From NCBI GenBank assembly GCA_025458365.1, contig JALOSP010000036.1:1-8465 (forward strand): DNA of 8,465 nt, in the 5' to 3' direction. The position numbers were made by a program, and so were the translations under genes. This document shows positions 1-5,728 of the stretch, in pieces. Position 1 is the stretch's first letter. Each line of letters opens with the position of its first letter. The stretch comes from Hyphomonadaceae bacterium. Its GTDB lineage: Bacteria; Pseudomonadota; Alphaproteobacteria; Caulobacterales; Aquidulcibacteraceae. The notes under the pieces are model-generated. The model saw nothing but the letters and a program-made list of their open reading frames with translations. It had not been told where the DNA came from and ran no database searches.

Positions 1-7
1 ACTGTAT

Positions 8-35
8 CGATGCGTTGTGCATCGCTGCATGATGC
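8..35. repeat. Small paired inverted repeats at the window edge
   Basis: CGATGC (8-13) and GCATCG (19-24) form a perfect 6-bp inverted repeat around a 5-base loop. GCAT-G-ATGC follows at 27-35. Neither is followed by a run of T, so they do not look like an intrinsic terminator on either strand. The rest of 1-182 contains no coding region I can support. TTGCTG (58-63) and TTTACA (81-86) are 17 bases apart and could be a weak sigma-70-like promoter for the gene at 183, but the -10 matches poorly. Confidence 0.3.
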
Positions 36-182
36 AATCTATGGGATAGCCGCGCGCTTGCTGTCAAACAGACCGCAGTTTTTACACCCCAGAGCCGAAT
101 TTCTGGAGCAGGTTTCGCTTTGTTCTTGTCCGGTGCAAACAGAGCGCCGGGTTTCCGATTGGTAGGGGAGACGTGTCACGTC

Positions 183-842
183 ATGACGGATCTGGAAGCC
201 ATCATCTGGGATTTTGGTGGCGTGTTGACCACATCGCCGTTCGAAGCCTTCGATGCATTCGAGCGTGAACGTGGATTGCCGCCTGGCTTCTTGCGGGCAA
301 CCAACGCCACTGACCCTGACACCAATGCCTGGGCCAAGCTTGAACGGGCAGAAATCGATGCGGCCACATTCGACCGGCAGTTTGCAGACGAGACCGGCCG
401 CAGGGGCCACAAGGTCGCGGGTCGTGATGTCTTGCGCCTTTTGGCGGGTGAACTGCGGCCTGCGGTGGTGCGGGCGTTCGAGGTCTGCCGCCGCCGGTTC
501 AAGACCGGGTGTATCACGAATAATGTTCCCGCGTCAGAGTCCACCCGGATCGGTCCGGGCATGAGCCAGTCCTTGCAGCAGGCGCGAGAGGTCGCTGCGG
601 TGTTTGCCCGCTTCGATCACGTGATCGAAAGCGCAAAGACCGGCCTGCGCAAGCCTGACCCGCGAATCTATGCCTTGATGTGCGAGGCGCTGGATGTGGA
701 GCCCACGCGTTGCGTGTTCCTGGATGACCTCGGGATCAATCTGAAACCGGCCAGGGCCATGGGCATGGTGACCATCAAGGTGGAAAGCGAGGCCCAGCTG
801 CTGGCCGATCTGTCAGCCGTCACCGGCCTGTCGTGGGGCTGA
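183..842 (+). CDS. HAD-superfamily (subfamily IA) hydrolase, ACAD10/epoxide-hydrolase-N-terminal-like
   Basis: A 219-residue cytoplasmic HAD hydrolase, probably a phosphatase acting on a small phosphorylated metabolite; the substrate cannot be told from sequence. Motif I is D10-F-G-G-V, with D10 the nucleophile that forms the aspartyl-phosphate. Motif II is T112 in ITNN, the motif III lysine is K157 in GLRKPDP, and motif IV is the metal-binding pair D181-D182 in FLDD. Residues 15-100 between motifs I and II form the cap. The pattern WDFGGVLTTSPFEAF resembles the HAD domain found at the N-terminus of animal soluble epoxide hydrolase and ACAD10, here as a stand-alone protein. The general-acid Asp two residues after the nucleophile is Gly (G12), as I recall for this subgroup, so classic phosphatase activity may be weak. 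I chose ATG 183 because AGGGGAG (164-170) lies 12 bases upstream and the homology begins there. An in-frame TTG at 120 would add 21 unconvincing residues. The 3' end overlaps the convergent gene by 23 bp. Confidence 0.85.
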   Translation: MTDLEAIIWDFGGVLTTSPFEAFDAFERERGLPPGFLRATNATDPDTNAWAKLERAEIDAATFDRQFADETGRRGHKVAGRDVLRLLAGELRPAVVRAFEVCRRRFKTGCITNNVPASESTRIGPGMSQSLQQAREVAAVFARFDHVIESAKTGLRKPDPRIYALMCEALDVEPTRCVFLDDLGINLKPARAMGMVTIKVESEAQLLADLSAVTGLSWG

Positions 843-1818
843 GAACGATCCCGGAAGCCGCAAGACAGGTGGCTGCTGCGGCTGTCTGTGGTGTGGTGAG
901 GGCGCCTTGGGCTTGCAGCGCGGCATCGGTTGCGATCACTTGCACGCCAGACGTGACAAGCTCGCGATACTCCCTGAAATCTCCATCTGCGGCATAGGTG
1001 TCGTCCAGCCGGTTTCCGGCCCGGCCCAACGTTCCAAAGATCACCTCGACGGATTGTCTGGCGAGGTCTGAGAACAGACCGGCGTCCGGTGCGCGTGTTC
1101 CTGTGAATGCGAGCATGGCAGCAGTCTCCAGCCCGCCAGCCGCGTAGGCGCTGACCGGACGGGATTGGGAGACCGAGACCGATTGCATTGCCCACGGCGC
1201 GATCGCATGGATGATCGCGCTTTCTTGCGGGGTGTAGGCGATGAAGGCCACATGCTGGCGCTGGCGGCTCTGGCTGACCACGCGAGCACTGGCCTGCACC
1301 ACGGCCCGGTGACGGGCTTCCCAGGCTGGATCATCGTCGGACACACCGGTTTTGATGTCCAGCATCACCACCGCACGACCAGACGCCGTTGCAAGCGCCT
1401 GTTGCAGCGTTGGCACGGTCCCGGCGGTCAGCGCACCTGCGGGATCCCGCAATTGCAGCGCTTGCAGTTCACCCAATCGCAGGCCCGCTACCGGGCCGCG
1501 CCCGGTTGTGGTGCGATCCAATGTGCGATCGTGCATCAAAACCGGCACCCCGTCGGCGCTGAGCGCCACGTCCACCTCCAGCACCGCGACACCCGCACCG
1601 ATCGAGCGCGTGATCGCCGCCAGCCCGTTCTCCGGCACACCGGGCCCTGCGCCTGCCCGATGGGCCGAAACCACCCCGGTGCGGTTCTCGCGCAGACAGT
1701 CAAAGGCTGCAGACAACGGCTGCACACCAGGCGTGGCCGTGCTGGCGCAACCTGCGAGCATGGCCAGCACGAGGGCCGATGACAGCGCAGTTCGCAAGTG
1801 TCTTGGGCGCTGCATCAT
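820..1818 (-). CDS. Glycerophosphodiester phosphodiesterase, predicted lipoprotein
   Basis: A 332-residue glycerophosphodiester phosphodiesterase (GDPD), expected to hydrolyse glycerophosphodiesters from phospholipid turnover to sn-glycerol-3-phosphate and an alcohol. A basic N-terminus and hydrophobic segment end in the lipobox L21-A-G-C24, so it should be lipidated. Ala at +2 favours the outer membrane, facing the periplasm. The TIM-barrel catalytic motifs are clear: H53-R54 (AHRAG), E63-N64 (PEN), E81-x-D83 (LEVDV) and H96-D97 (MHDRT). The usual HRG is HRA here. Further residues GRAVVMLDIK fit the next barrel strand. ATG 1818 is one base past the stop of the upstream oxygenase gene (TGA-G-ATG) with GGGA just ahead, suggesting translational coupling. 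A second ATG at 1815 is possible. A longer in-frame reading starting at 1863 would bury the signal peptide and is rejected. No terminator is seen. The 3' end runs 23 bp into the convergent HAD gene. Confidence 0.9.
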   Translation of the reverse strand: MMQRPRHLRTALSSALVLAMLAGCASTATPGVQPLSAAFDCLRENRTGVVSAHRAGAGPGVPENGLAAITRSIGAGVAVLEVDVALSADGVPVLMHDRTLDRTTTGRGPVAGLRLGELQALQLRDPAGALTAGTVPTLQQALATASGRAVVMLDIKTGVSDDDPAWEARHRAVVQASARVVSQSRQRQHVAFIAYTPQESAIIHAIAPWAMQSVSVSQSRPVSAYAAGGLETAAMLAFTGTRAPDAGLFSDLARQSVEVIFGTLGRAGNRLDDTYAADGDFREYRELVTSGVQVIATDAALQAQGALTTPQTAAAATCLAASGIVLSPTTGR

Positions 1819-1819
1819 C

Positions 1820-2452
1820 TCATTCCCACCGGTAGTTGAAGCTGACTGACACCCGGTCCTCATCGGCGCGGTTCATCACAACTTCATGCCGCAACCAGCT
1901 CTCCCACAGCAGAAGCTCGCCCGCCACCGGGGCGAAAAACACGAATGGCTGAAGATTGAGCGGCGCGTCACGGGTGCGGGTGGGTGCCGCCATCATCATG
2001 GCCAGCCTGGGATCCTCGATCTTGAGGGCGGAGGCCCCGTCGGGCACTTCGACATAAAGCGTGCCAGAAATCACGCTGTGCGGATGGATGTGGCCAGTGT
2101 GGATTCCGCCTTCGGGCAGGATATTGACCCAGATATGGTCCAGCACCAACGCCTTGCCGCCCAGATCGAATGCCAGCTCGCCTGCAAACCGGGCCACATG
2201 GGCATCGAGCAGACCGATCAGCTCTTCCACCACCGAATAACGCACCGGCATGTCATCCAGCGTGCCATAGCTTGTGTAGCCGGGATAGCCATTGTCTTCG
2301 CACCATTGCTGGCCTGCCTCGTCGTCGGCGGCCAGGCTCCAGGCAATCGCTGACAGATCCGCGATCAGATCATCGCGCCCGCCGAGCGTGGCGCGATGGA
2401 TCAGCGTGGTGAACACGGCTGTGGTGCCGGGGGTGGCGGGGGCGTCTGTCAT
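1820..2452 (-). CDS. Putative 2-oxoglutarate/Fe(II)-dependent oxygenase (TIGR02466/2OG-FeII_Oxy_5-like)
   Basis: A 210-residue soluble protein without signal peptide, resembling the uncharacterised TIGR02466-type putative 2OG-Fe(II) oxygenases. Seen directly: a double-stranded beta-helix-like C-terminal half with HTGHIHPHSVISGTLYVEVP (residues 118-137), EDPR (146-149), a Pro-Gly-type turn FAPVAGELLLWESWLRH (173-189) and DRVSVSFN (199-206). By family logic H121/H123 and H189 would hold iron, and R200 would bind the 2-oxoglutarate carboxylate. The metal motif reads H-x-H rather than the classical H-x-D, so the exact ligands are uncertain. Substrate is unknown. Residues 1-100 are less conserved and include an aromatic, acidic stretch (around 50-72). 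ATG 2452 follows a weak GGTGAAG about 9 bases upstream. It is the first gene of a likely two-gene unit with the phosphodiesterase lipoprotein. I see no clear promoter in the short gap before it. Confidence 0.78.
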   Translation of the reverse strand: MTDAPATPGTTAVFTTLIHRATLGGRDDLIADLSAIAWSLAADDEAGQQWCEDNGYPGYTSYGTLDDMPVRYSVVEELIGLLDAHVARFAGELAFDLGGKALVLDHIWVNILPEGGIHTGHIHPHSVISGTLYVEVPDGASALKIEDPRLAMMMAAPTRTRDAPLNLQPFVFFAPVAGELLLWESWLRHEVVMNRADEDRVSVSFNYRWE

Positions 2453-2507
2453 GGCTTTGCTTCACCATGGTTTTGCAATCTTGGGAAGGGGAAGGGCGGC
2501 TGGTAAT

Positions 2508-2555
2508 GCCCTCTCAGGCGCCTCCGGCGACAGCTCCCCCGCGGGGCGGGGGAGC
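2508..2555. repeat. Double-hairpin palindromic intergenic repeat
   Basis: Two hairpins stand side by side. A short one is CGCC-TCC-GGCG (2519-2529). A strong one is GCTCCCCC (2533-2540) with GGGGGAGC (2548-2555), a perfect 8-bp stem around a 7-base G/C loop. The order CCCTCTCAG, small stem, CAGCTCCCCC...GGGGGAGCA resembles dispersed intergenic palindromes I remember from Caulobacterales and other alphaproteobacterial genomes; this is from memory, not a search. It lies between the ctrA terminator and the oxygenase gene. No T-run follows, so it is not a standard terminator by itself, though the RNA would fold strongly. Confidence 0.55.
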
Positions 2556-2566
2556 AGACACACAGC

Positions 2567-2591
2567 AAAAAGCCCGCCGGATGGGCGGGCT
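2567..2591 (-). terminator. Rho-independent terminator of ctrA
   Basis: On the minus strand AGCCCGCC, a 5-base loop (CATCC) and GGCGGGCT form a perfect 8-bp G/C-rich stem. The transcript continues with five consecutive T residues counting the last stem base (TTTTTGC). It begins 25 bases after the ctrA stop codon, the right place to end a monocistronic ctrA message and insulate the oxygenase gene. Confidence 0.88.
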
Positions 2592-2616
2592 CTTGCATGG
2601 GGCGGATGGACCGGCT

Positions 2617-3312
2617 TCAGCCGGCGCGTTCCATCGGTGTCGGGTCGCGCAGCACGTAGCCACGGCCCCAGACGGTTTCGATATAGTGGTTGCCGCCGGT
2701 GGAGGCAGCGAGCTTCTTGCGCAGCTTGCAGATGAAGACGTCGATGATCTTCAGTTCCGGCTCGTCCAGACCGCCGTAGAGGTGGTTCAGGAACATTTCC
2801 TTGGTCAGCGTGGTGCCCTTGCGCAGCGAGAGCAGCTCCAGCATCTGATATTCCTTGCCGGTGAGGTGGACGCGCTCATTGTCCACTTCCACAGTCTTCT
2901 GGTCCAGATTGACCACGATCTCGCCGGTCGAGATGGTTGACTGGCTGTGGCCCTTGGAGCGGCGCACGATGGCGTTGATCCGGGCCACCAGTTCGTCCTT
3001 GTGGAACGGCTTGGTGACATAATCATCGGCCCCGACGCCCAGACCGCGAACCTTGGTGTCGATGTCGGCATTGCCGGTCAGCATCATGATCGGGGTGTTG
3101 ACCCGGCTGTTGCGCAGCTGACGCAGCACATCAAAGCCGTTCATGTCTGGCAGGGTCAGGTCCAGCAGCACGATGTCGTAGTCGTAGTGCTTGGCAAGAT
3201 CGACGCCATCTTCGCCATTGTCGCAGTGCTCGAACACGAAGCCTTCCGACTTCAGCATCAGTTCGATGGACTGGGCGGTGTTCCGGTCATCCTCGACCAA
3301 CAATACCCGCAT
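2617..3312 (-). CDS. ctrA: Cell-cycle master response regulator CtrA
   Basis: A 231-residue OmpR-family response regulator, the same length as Caulobacter crescentus CtrA. The receiver domain (about 1-120) has acidic residues E7, D8, D9, phospho-acceptor D51 (LLDLTLP), T79 (MLTG) and K101 (TKPF). The winged-helix DNA-binding domain (about 130-225) contains the stretches [33 protein letters not shown] and [10 protein letters not shown], which I recognise as CtrA. In Caulobacter, phosphorylation through CckA-ChpT activates it to silence the replication origin and to switch on flagellar, division and methyltransferase genes at TTAA-N7-TTAA sites. ATG 3312 is fixed by a perfect AGGAGG (3325-3320) seven bases upstream and by homology starting MRVLLVEDD. 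An in-frame extension to 3426 is not credible. The last residues are MERAG rather than the Ala-Ala ending that the ClpXP protease needs in Caulobacter. It has its own terminator downstream and diverges from fliI. Confidence 0.96.
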   Translation of the reverse strand: MRVLLVEDDRNTAQSIELMLKSEGFVFEHCDNGEDGVDLAKHYDYDIVLLDLTLPDMNGFDVLRQLRNSRVNTPIMMLTGNADIDTKVRGLGVGADDYVTKPFHKDELVARINAIVRRSKGHSQSTISTGEIVVNLDQKTVEVDNERVHLTGKEYQMLELLSLRKGTTLTKEMFLNHLYGGLDEPELKIIDVFICKLRKKLAASTGGNHYIETVWGRGYVLRDPTPMERAG

Positions 3313-3428
3313 GTGATCCCCTCCTGCAACCGGCTGCCCCTGCAGGCCCGCCAGCTCTCCTGCCTCGACACGAGGTGTAGGGTGATTTGCGCCCATTGCG
3401 AGCGAAACTTCACGCCACTGCCTCAATC

Positions 3429-3468
3429 GAATCAGTATCTGCCGGAGTGCTCTTTACGAGAAGTTAAC
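3429..3468 (-). promoter_or_regulatory. Predicted ctrA promoter with CtrA box and adjoining GANTC site
   Basis: Reading the minus strand, a CtrA box (3468-3453) covers the expected -35 (TTCTCG, 3462-3457). After 17 bases comes a -10-like GATACT (3439-3434). GATTC (3433-3429), a GANTC methylation target, follows without a gap. The start point would fall near 3427, giving a leader of roughly 115 bases before ATG 3312. In Caulobacter ctrA is known to be autoregulated through a CtrA box and tuned by CcrM methylation at a promoter GANTC. Here both signals appear in one core promoter. The -10 assignment is inference. Confidence 0.6.
3453..3468 (+). promoter_or_regulatory. CtrA box (TTTA-N7-TTAAC)
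   Basis: TTTA (3453-3456), seven bases, TTAA (3464-3467) and C (3468) match the CtrA consensus TTAA-N7-TTAAC with one mismatch. It lies 141 bp from the ctrA start and 128 bp from the fliI start. The stronger half-site with its trailing C reads toward fliI, while the -10-like hexamer at the correct distance is on the ctrA side. One site could therefore serve both directions. I see no good -10 for fliI at the matching distance. Confidence 0.72.
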
Positions 3469-3500
3469 GGCGACGGCTGAAGTGTGTGGTTTCTGTCAAT

Positions 3501-3516
3501 CTTCGTGAACGCGAAG
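3501..3516. repeat. Small inverted repeat in the fliI upstream region
   Basis: CTTCG (3501-3505) and CGAAG (3512-3516) form a 5-bp inverted repeat around six bases. It sits between the CtrA box and the AT-rich inverted repeat upstream of fliI. It is short enough to be chance. Confidence 0.3.
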
Positions 3517-3521
3517 GCTGA

Positions 3522-3545
3522 TTTGTTTTGATGGCGAAACAAAAC
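3522..3545. promoter_or_regulatory. AT-rich inverted repeat, candidate operator upstream of fliI
   Basis: TTTGTTT (3522-3528) and AAACAAA (3537-3543) are perfectly complementary around eight bases. In a shifted register GTTTTG (3525-3530) and CAAAAC (3540-3545) also pair, around nine bases. The A/T content stands out in a G/C-rich region. A TATACA hexamer (3555-3560), a possible fliI -10, starts 9 bases after it, with no good -35 at 17 bases. The placement suits a protein-binding site at the promoter. No known regulator is assigned. Confidence 0.4.
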
Positions 3546-3561
3546 CGGGTTCACTATACAT

Positions 3562-3566
3562 GATTC
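3562..3566. promoter_or_regulatory. GANTC (CcrM) site in the fliI leader
   Basis: GATTC lies two bases after the TATACA hexamer and 30 bp upstream of the fliI start codon. GANTC is the target of the CcrM adenine methyltransferase in this group of alphaproteobacteria. Hemimethylation after replication can modulate GcrA-dependent promoters. The site is certain as a sequence; a role at fliI is inference. Confidence 0.45.
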
Positions 3567-3596
3567 CCGGCGTCCCAAGCGCAGGAACCACGCACA

Positions 3597-4931
3597 ATGC
3601 GTCTGGCCGATCTGTCCACCCATATCGCTGGTCTGAGTCTGGATCGCTATGCGGGGCGGATTGCCGCGGTGAACGGCCTGATCGTGGAAGCAGTGGGGCC
3701 GGAGCAGGCCATGGCGCTGGGTGCGCGCGCCCGGGTGGTCAGCGATGAGGTCGATGCGCGGCTGGAAGTGGTGGGATACCGCGATGGCCGCGCGCTGCTG
3801 ATGCCGTATGAAACCGTCGAAGGCTTGCGTGCCGGATCGGCGCTGGTGTTCGAACCGAACGCCCCGACGCTGGCCCCGTCGCGCGCCTGGCTGGGCCGGG
3901 TCATCGACGCTTTTGGCAATCCGGTGGATGGCAAGGGGGCCTTGGCCAACGGACAGGTGCCGCGACTTGTGAAAGCTGCTCCGGTGGCATCACACGCCCG
4001 TACCCGGGTTGGCGGGCGAATGGAAACCGGGGTCCGCTCGCTGGATGTGTTTTGTGCGCTGTGCGCCGGGCAGCGGATGGGGATTTTTGCAGGCTCTGGC
4101 GTGGGCAAGTCGGTCCTGTTGTCGATGCTGGCCAAGGGTGCCAATGCCGATGTGATCGTCATCGGCCTGATCGGCGAACGGGGCCGGGAGGTGCGCGAAT
4201 TCCTTGAAGACACGTTGGGGCCAGAGGGTCTGCGCCGTTCGGTCGTGGTGGTGGCCACCTCCGACGAGAGCAGTCTGAAACGCCGTCAGGCCGCCCACAC
4301 TGCCATGACCGTGGCCGAACATTTCCGCGATGAGGGCGCTCACGTGCTGTGTCTGCTCGACTCGGTGACCCGGTTTGCCATGGCCCAGCGCGAGATCGGG
4401 CTGGCCGCAGGGGAGCCACCGGCCACGCGTGGCTATACGCCTACGGTCTTTGCCGAACTGCCCAAATTGCTCGAACGGGCAGGCCCCGGCCCGCTGCTGG
4501 ACAACGGGCGGGCAGGGGCCATCACCGGCCTGTTTACTGTTCTCGTCGAGGGTGGCGACCACGACGAGCCGGTGGCCGATGCCGTGCGTGGTATCCTTGA
4601 TGGCCACCTCGTGCTGGAGCGCGCGATTGCCGAACGGGGTCGCTATCCGGCGATCAATATCCTGAAATCTGTCTCTCGTCTGATGCCCGGGTGTCATGCG
4701 CCGCATGAGCAGGAGCTTGTGCGCGAGGCCCGCAAGGCTCTTGGCCGGTTTGCAGAGGTGGAAGAGCTGGTCCGCCTCGGTGCTTATCGCAGGGGTGCAG
4801 ACCAGCTGACGGATCGCGCCATCGCGCTGTCTGAACCTCTCGAAGCCTTCCTGACCCAGCGCAAGGATGAACGTACGACATTTCAGCAAAGCTTTTCGGC
4901 GCTTGCAGGGATCATCGGCCAGCAGGGCTGA
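3597..4931 (+). CDS. fliI: Flagellar export ATPase FliI
   Basis: A 444-residue ATPase of the flagellar type III secretion apparatus, related to F1-ATPase beta. It forms a hexamer at the cytoplasmic face of the export gate and uses ATP hydrolysis to assist substrate unfolding and release. Residues 1-90 are the beta-barrel N-domain. The Walker A motif is G166-SGVGKS172 (K171 binds phosphate). GERGRE (193-198) supplies the likely catalytic E194. Walker B ends at D255 (LCLLDSVTR), followed by [20 protein letters not shown], highly typical of FliI. SVSRLMP (358-364) and the helical C-domain complete it, at normal family length. ATG 3597 is preceded by AGGAA (3583-3587) nine bases away. Divergent from ctrA and followed by fliJ on the same strand, it fits an early, CtrA-controlled flagellar operon as described for Caulobacter fliI-fliJ. 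Confidence 0.96.
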   Translation: MRLADLSTHIAGLSLDRYAGRIAAVNGLIVEAVGPEQAMALGARARVVSDEVDARLEVVGYRDGRALLMPYETVEGLRAGSALVFEPNAPTLAPSRAWLGRVIDAFGNPVDGKGALANGQVPRLVKAAPVASHARTRVGGRMETGVRSLDVFCALCAGQRMGIFAGSGVGKSVLLSMLAKGANADVIVIGLIGERGREVREFLEDTLGPEGLRRSVVVVATSDESSLKRRQAAHTAMTVAEHFRDEGAHVLCLLDSVTRFAMAQREIGLAAGEPPATRGYTPTVFAELPKLLERAGPGPLLDNGRAGAITGLFTVLVEGGDHDEPVADAVRGILDGHLVLERAIAERGRYPAINILKSVSRLMPGCHAPHEQELVREARKALGRFAEVEELVRLGAYRRGADQLTDRAIALSEPLEAFLTQRKDERTTFQQSFSALAGIIGQQG

Positions 4932-4938
4932 AACAGGC

Positions 4939-4980
4939 AGGGTAAACCCCCGGCCATCGGTTTCTCGGGAATGTTACCCT
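4939..4980 (+). other. Intercistronic inverted repeat between fliI and fliJ
   Basis: AGGGTAA (4939-4945) is perfectly complementary to TTACCCT (4974-4980). Inside it CCCG (4949-4952) pairs with CGGG (4966-4969). Together they give a bulged stem-loop eight bases after the fliI stop, within a 113-bp gap that is long for a fliI-fliJ pair. No T-run follows, so it is a poor intrinsic terminator. It could be an RNA processing or stability element, or an attenuating structure that lowers fliJ expression. Confidence 0.45.
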
Positions 4981-5044
4981 CCAGATTGAGGCCTTGTTCA
5001 CGGATTTGCTGTAACAAGACGCTTCGAAATTGGAGCCAGATGCG

Positions 5045-5464
5045 ATGAAAACCGGTCAGACCCTGATCCAGCTCGCCCAGCACAAGGTTGACAGCGTTCA
5101 AACCTTGATCCGGGCTGCCGAGCAGGCGCGCGAGGAACTGGTGCGCCGTCGTGGTGGCATCCTTGAGAAGATCGAGCGTGAACGCGCCGTCGCCGAGCGC
5201 GATCCTGCAGCCGCCAACACCTATGTCGCCTATATTGGCACGGCTCGGGTCCAGGTCGCCAATATTGATGCCTCGATTGCCGGTGTCGATGACCGGATCG
5301 AGGCCCTGCGCGAACAGCTGGCCGAAGCGTTCGAAGAAAAAAAGCGCTTCGAGATGATGGAAGAGCGTCGGATCGCACGCGAAGACGCCGCCGAGGCAAA
5401 GCGTCTGCAAGCTGCCATCGATGAAGCCGCCACCATGCGTGCTGCCCGCCTGCGCCGCGGCTGA
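5045..5464 (+). CDS. fliJ: Flagellar export protein FliJ
   Basis: A 139-residue cytoplasmic, almost entirely alpha-helical and highly charged protein. Its length, coiled-coil heptad character (about 15-60 and 70-130) and position right after fliI identify it as FliJ, the stalk that inserts into the FliI hexamer and couples it to the FlhA export gate. Sequence conservation in FliJ is low, so context carries much of the call. ATG 5045 is preferred because TGGAG (5031-5035) lies nine bases upstream. An in-frame ATG at 5030 would add five residues but has no ribosome-binding site and overlaps this one. The C-terminus is rich in Ala and Arg. It probably shares the fliI transcript despite the 113-bp gap. 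Confidence 0.88.
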   Translation: MKTGQTLIQLAQHKVDSVQTLIRAAEQAREELVRRRGGILEKIERERAVAERDPAAANTYVAYIGTARVQVANIDASIAGVDDRIEALREQLAEAFEEKKRFEMMEERRIAREDAAEAKRLQAAIDEAATMRAARLRRG

Positions 5465-5534
5465 CCAGCGCCGCCACCTGGCATTCGAGACACAGGGTGA
5501 CCGTCTGGCAACAGAAGTCTGCGTCTGTGGGATT

Positions 5535-5585
5535 TCAGTCACGGTCGGCGCGCTGCACCAAAGCCGAACCATTGCAGTGACCTGA
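5535..5585. other. Large imperfect hairpin downstream of fliJ
   Basis: An outer stem pairs TCAGTCAC (5535-5542) with GTGACCTGA (5577-5585, one bulged base). An inner stem pairs GGTCGGC (5543-5549) with GCCGAACC (5563-5570, one bulged base). It begins about 70 bases after the fliJ stop. No T-run follows on the plus strand. It may mark the end of the flagellar operon or belong to the leader of the receptor gene; the sequence does not decide. Bases 5465-5728 hold no gene I can support. Confidence 0.35.
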
Positions 5586-5603
5586 CGGCAAGGCCTTGTC
5601 GTC
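5584..5603. promoter_or_regulatory. 20-bp near-perfect palindrome, candidate operator for the TonB receptor
   Basis: GACGGCAAGG directly abuts CCTTGTCGTC, symmetrical at 18 of 20 positions, with the centre between 5593 and 5594. With no loop it looks like a site for a dimeric protein rather than an RNA hairpin. It ends 125 bp before the receptor start codon and lies in the only non-coding gap between fliJ and the receptor. No clear promoter hexamers could be fixed around it, and no known regulator is assigned. Confidence 0.4.
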
Positions 5604-5728
5604 TTCGTCATGACCGCGTCGCGATAAGTTCACCTGACTGACGCAGCATCGCGCCGTGCCTGTCACAATCCGCCCCTACCGCCCACCGCGTCAGCACGCC
5701 GGACCGCGTGCCAAACGGGAGTTGGGCC

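Noticed and set aside
1819..1863. An N-terminal extension of the phosphodiesterase to an ATG at 1863
   Set aside because: It would place 15 residues ahead of the lipoprotein signal peptide and overlap the oxygenase gene. ATG 1818 gives a normal lipobox at residue 24.
2533..2555. Strong G/C hairpin as a second terminator for ctrA or the oxygenase
   Set aside because: No T-run follows on either strand, and the hairpin at 2567-2591 already provides a standard terminator. It is better described as part of the palindromic repeat.
3313..3426. A 38-residue N-terminal extension of CtrA
   Set aside because: A perfect AGGAGG precedes ATG 3312, and the protein from there has the same length as Caulobacter CtrA.
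3990..4889. A 299-codon minus-strand open frame opposite fliI
   Set aside because: FliI is certain on the other strand. The antisense translation has no domain character and no ribosome-binding site was recognised.
5609..5626. Five-codon ATG...TAA frame in the receptor leader as a possible leader peptide
   Set aside because: There is no Shine-Dalgarno sequence, no run of a regulatory amino acid and no clear attenuator. Such short frames are expected by chance.
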